Origin: Ridgeia piscesae
Lineage: Eukaryota > Annelida > Polychaeta > Sabellida > Siboglinidae
DNA: 64,000 nt
Assembly: GCA_025642075.2 (NCBI GenBank)
Contig: JAODUO010001356.1
Span: forward strand, 51,001 to 115,000
Direction of reading: 5' to 3'
Shown: positions 59,122 through 64,000 of the stretch, in pieces
Numbering within the stretch: the first letter of the stretch is position 1
Layout of the letters: each line of letters starts with the position of its first letter
Program-made: the position numbers and the translations under genes
Notes under the pieces: generated by a model
What the model saw: only the letters and a program-made list of their open reading frames with translations
Told to the model about the DNA's origin: nothing
Databases searched by the model: none

Positions 59122-60670
59122 TCAGCGACGTCTTGGCGAGAAAACATTGAGGATGCAGACCAGCTGTGTATTATATTGTCAGGTTGCCTTTATACCAGAG
59201 CAATGACATCTACCAGAGTAATAATATATGTGTTTCTTGTCACGCAGCTTAGTCCGTTAAATGGAAAATACATATTTTTTGTACCAGACCTCGTACAAAG
59301 AAAGACATACATCTTGCTGTGCAATCCAGTTTGTTGGTACCGTTTTTACCTAAATAATTTAAAACCCACTCAAATATACATACCTATTCTTTTACCTAAC
59401 CTAATACCTGCCCTATCATGTAGCAAGCTGTAATGGGAAATGTAATGATTATTCTGGTTGACCTTGCCTATTTGGTTGTGCATGATGACGATGCAATTGT
59501 TCCCGTTTCATGTTTACTCCATTTAGTGAGTTAAGAATGAGGACAAGTGTGATGTGTGTATGTTTACACTAATTATACTATAACAACATTTAGTGGTGTG
59601 CCAATGTTTGGATACATTTGTGGATACACTCCACCCAAATAGTTCCACACTTGACACATATTTGCAAGATTTGTGTCAAAATGAAAGTCTACATGGCATT
59701 GAGGTGTCTGATTTGTGATGGGGAAATGACAGCTTTATAAGGGGCACTGCTATATTGTGCACGAGTGATATTCAAATTACCTTTTCAGAAGCTTTTTGCT
59801 ATTGAAGCTAGTTAAATGTAATTGTATTGTTATTAAATGCGTCTGAGTTAAATGCCAATTATGTAATTAAAATTAATTACAATTGTAGTAATAAAAGTTA
59901 GACAATGCTCATTGTAATGAGGTTTTAATCATTGTAATTGACCTTTAAAGCATTGATAGGTTAATAATGTTTAAAGAACATGTCAACAATGATGCTTCAA
60001 AATAGACATGTTCTACTCACATGACATTTGTCTTCATTTATGAATGTAGAAATCGACTAAAACAGGGATTCATCAGGGAATTGTTTAACTCTCGTTTGTA
60101 GCTTCATTAAATACTTATTTTATCAGCCATTACTTATGTATCCATTTATATATTGACAATACATATGGATGGTCAGTTTTTACATTAAATTTGTTTTTAT
60201 GCATCTCTTAACTTGGTTTTAAGGGTTTAAGCGCACAAGTACTGTTTTTGAAGAATATTTTATTTCCAAACACCTCATTGGGACCTGCTGGTAATTGACT
60301 TGATATGTTGTGTATTGTAATAATATGATGCATTTTTGTGGCTACACATTCCAGTGATGTACACCAATTTGATGAGAGAGTTTTAAATAATGGATGTACC
60401 CCAGTAGTAAATAATATAATGTTTAGTGCAATGATGAGTTGTTTCTTGTGCTGTGATATTTAGTATGATGGACAGTGTCACGTCACTGTTCAGTTGAGTA
60501 ATTTAAATACATCGCAAGCACCAACTGTCTGAACTTCTGTGCAGGATGCAAGGATATTATGTTCTTTTATAAATCTAGTTGTTGTCGACTTTGTATGTAA
60601 AGATAACCACGACTCATGTCCAGTGCATTATGCTTTGATGTAATGTCATGGTACATTACCTATTCTAGAT
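59122..60670. other. PLPP6 3' UTR and downstream sequence
   Basis: AT-rich, no exon. AATAAA at 59890-59895 is a possible poly(A) signal. Confidence 0.45.
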
Positions 60671-60689
60671 GCAAGACTTCATAACCAAC

Positions 60690-61425
60690 GGGACTTTAGA
60701 TAACCACGGGACTTCTCAGCACTGAACCAACAGGGGACTTTCTAAATAACCAACAGGGGACTTTCTAAATAACCACAGGGGACTTTCTTCTAGATAACCA
60801 ACAAAGGACTTTCTAAATAACCAACAGGGGACTTTCTAAATAAGCAGCAGGAGACTTTCTAAATAACCAACAAGGGGACTTTCTAAATAACCAACAGGGG
60901 ACTTTCTAAATAAGCAGCAGGGGACTTTCTAGATAACCAACAGGGGACTTTCTAAATAACCAACAGGGGACTTTCTAAATAAGCAGCAGGGGACTTTCTA
61001 AATAACCAACAGGGGACTTTCTAAATAACCAACAGGGGACTTTCTAAATAAGCAGCAGGGGACTTTCTAAATAACCAACAGGGGACTTTCTAAATAAGCA
61101 GCAGGGGACTTTCTAAATAACCAACAGGGGACTTTCTAGATAACCAGCAAAGGACTTTCTAAATAACCACAGGGGACTTTCTAAATAACCAACAGGGGAC
61201 TTTCTAGATAACCAACAGGGGACTTTCTAGATAACCAGCAAAGGACTTTCTAAATAACCAACAGGGGACTTTCTAAATAACCAACAGGGGACTTTCTAAA
61301 TAACCAACAGGGGACTTTCTAAATAACCAACAGGGGACTTTCTAAATAACCAACAGGGGACTTTCTAAATAACCAACAGGGGACTTTCTAAATAACCAAC
61401 AGGGGACTTCCTAACAACATGGAAC
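60690..61425. repeat. 23-bp minisatellite with a kappaB-like decamer in every unit, about 30 copies
   Basis: Unit GGGGACTTTCTAAATAACCA plus ACA. Most units contain GGGGACTTTC, nine of ten bases of the classical NF-kappaB site GGGACTTTCC when read with the following T. Units with AACCAAC and AAGCAGC alternate, often two to one, giving a 69-bp higher-order period at 60800-61130. Copies near 61260-61400 are identical. Confidence 0.93.
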
Positions 61426-61682
61426 TTCCTAAATGTGGCAGTTGGCAGTTTTGAATATTAAAGGATTCTGGGTAAAGTGCATACATTTTAAGTTAGGGTA
61501 GCATAGGAACGACCCGTTGCCAATTATAACACATGAATCTAGTTCCTTGATATAACAGGTTCTCTTTAAAACCTGGCTTCTTGTTACAACTATAAGACAC
61601 TTCAGATGGTAACAAGTGTTTTGTTACAACAATAAGACACTCCACTGGTAAACCACGTGAATGAATACTGAATAAAACGCCC

Positions 61683-61847
<165 letters not shown>

Positions 61848-61854
61848 GTGTCTC

Positions 61855-62080
61855 CTCTCTCCCCAAGTCCCCAACGCCACCCTCCCCACGCCCCTCTCCC
61901 ACTTCCCCCTCCCCACGTCCCCCTCTCCACGTCCCCCTCCAACCGTCCCCCTCTCCACGTCCCCCTCTCCACCGTCCCCTCCCCACGTCCCCCTCCCACG
62001 TCCACCAACGTCCCCCTCCCACGTGTCCCTACCCACGTCACCCTCCCCTCGTTCCCCTCCCCACGTCCCCCTCTTTCTTC
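61855..62080. repeat. C-rich degenerate repeat (CCACGTCCCCCTC units)
   Basis: Strongly strand-asymmetric C/T-rich tract. The minus strand is G-rich with many GGGG runs, and its open Gly/Arg frames are compositional. Confidence 0.8.
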
Positions 62081-62084
62081 ACTC

Positions 62085-62680
62085 TTCCATTCAAAGTATA
62101 ATAAAATCCGCTAATTTGGCTGAAGGTCATTAAAGAAACACGGTTACATATTTAAGATAAAGATTCTGAGTGGCTGAGTGCAACACCACACATTGTGCCA
62201 TCCTTGAGTTGATAGCCCTAACACTTCCCTTCAATTGATATTTGATACACAGCAAAAACAACCGAACTGTCAAAGCGCCCATTTGAAGTGTATTCGTTGG
62301 CCCCTGGCACCTGTTTAAAATAAGCATCTTTCTTTGGTAGTTGTTAAAAAAATGGAGTTGTATGAAGTGTGTAACCTGAAGCAGATAATAGCGTAACGAC
62401 GTGTGTAGTTGTGACCGGGTCTTGCACACACAATCACACGGTGTATTATTGACGAAACATGAGGTCTCCAGTGACGCTGGTAGCAGGACATTTCACACGG
62501 GATGTCCCACTGTCGTAGGTTGTAAACCAGTGTAACCAATAATTAATTATCACTACTCTGCGATGCATGTAAAATGCATTATTATAAATAATGAAGTCAA
62601 ACACAAACACAGTAGACTTGTAATGTGTTATTTAGGTATACGCACGCGTGCACTTGTTATATGTGCATGTACGCACACAA
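62085..62680. other. No gene recognised between microsatellites
   Basis: Short frames on both strands without support. Confidence 0.4.
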
Positions 62681-62681
62681 A

Positions 62682-63548
<867 letters not shown>

Positions 63549-63589
63549 TTACAGCAGATCCGTTTCCCACGCCATGGTAAACGCTCCCT

Positions 63590-63860
63590 CCCCCCTCTGG
63601 TCCATAGACTCACCGTCACCTCCGTGAATACCGACGGACAGGTGTCCTGAATTCGCAATTACCTCTACTGGTGTTATTACAGTGTAACCGAATACGACCG
63701 ATTTGTTTGCGATAAAACGTATTGATTTGTGCTTCTTGGAAGTGTCGCAGGGACTAGGCCGGGCTGTGTTGTTCTGCCGGTGCCGCCTCAACACTTCCGC
63801 GAAATGCGCACAGACGACGGAGATAGCGGACCACATGGGCATCATCTTTATAATGACCAT
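63590..63860 (-). CDS. Possible exon of an unidentified gene entering from the right
   Basis: The minus frame encodes MVIIKMMPMWSAISVVCAHF, then AEVLRRHRQNNTARPSPCD and KSIRFIANKSVVFGYTVITP, with a GTAATT donor-like site at CAGTAGAG|GTAATT (about 63662). Composition is coding-like and GC is raised, but no family was recognised and the right flank is simple repeat. The frame continues past that donor to a stop at 63549. Confidence 0.25.
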
Positions 63861-63887
63861 CAGCCGAGGGAGAGAGAGAGACATACA

Positions 63888-63889
63888 GA

Positions 63890-63976
<87 letters not shown>

Positions 63977-64000
63977 ACAGACAGACAGACAGACAGACAG
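63888..64000. repeat. (CAGC)n then (CAGA)n microsatellite at the window edge
   Basis: About 22 CAGC tetramers followed by CAGA tetramers that run off the end. Confidence 0.97.

Overview
The window is nuclear DNA from an animal. Genes are split by long introns with GT-AG borders, and the DNA between exons is filled with non-LTR retrotransposon debris, tRNA-derived SINEs, DNA-transposon MITEs, microsatellites and very large minisatellites. The protein families, the repeat spectrum and the overall texture suggest a lophotrochozoan, probably a mollusc. That last step is inference and was not tested by any search.

Three genes can be assembled by joining exons whose phases agree. (1) Minus strand, from 15470 to beyond the left edge: an ICE1-like gene (little elongation complex subunit 1, a scaffold for RNA polymerase II transcription of snRNA genes). 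Nine small exons encode a Cys-x2-Cys N-terminus and a coiled coil. They lead into one large low-complexity exon (about 1639-4565) that carries roughly 52 copies of a 9-residue repeat. One of its introns (11188-11998) has every mark of a U12-type AT-AC intron. (2) Minus strand, 51577 to 28622: a three-exon FAM78-family gene of 312 aa, with introns of about 11.5 and 10.6 kb. (3) Plus strand, 52358 to 59121: a two-exon PLPP6-like lipid phosphatase of 229 aa with all three catalytic motifs. Genes 2 and 3 are divergent, with about 780 bp between their start codons.

Layout: 0.26-15.5 kb ICE1-like gene with nested hAT-like and MITE insertions in its introns; 15.9-27 kb a graveyard of LINE, SINE and MITE copies with one orphan EGF-like exon; 27-28.5 kb a GC-rich zone with an E-box minisatellite; 28.6-51.6 kb FAM78 and its array-packed introns; 51.6-52.4 kb shared promoter zone; 52.4-59.1 kb PLPP6; 59.1-64 kb PLPP6 downstream sequence, a 23-bp array of kappaB-like sites, and long GT, CA, CAGC and CAGA microsatellites.

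The most unusual feature is the minisatellites, which cover roughly a quarter of the window with periods of 23, 27, 29, 32, 38, 39, 40 and 53 bp. In all three introns of FAM78 and PLPP6, a tandem array runs up to within about 0-30 bp of the 3' splice site. In one case (39888 onward) the unit is a copy of the acceptor plus the first bases of the downstream exon. Nearly all of the long open frames in the window (up to 1,184 codons) are by-products of these arrays and are not genes.
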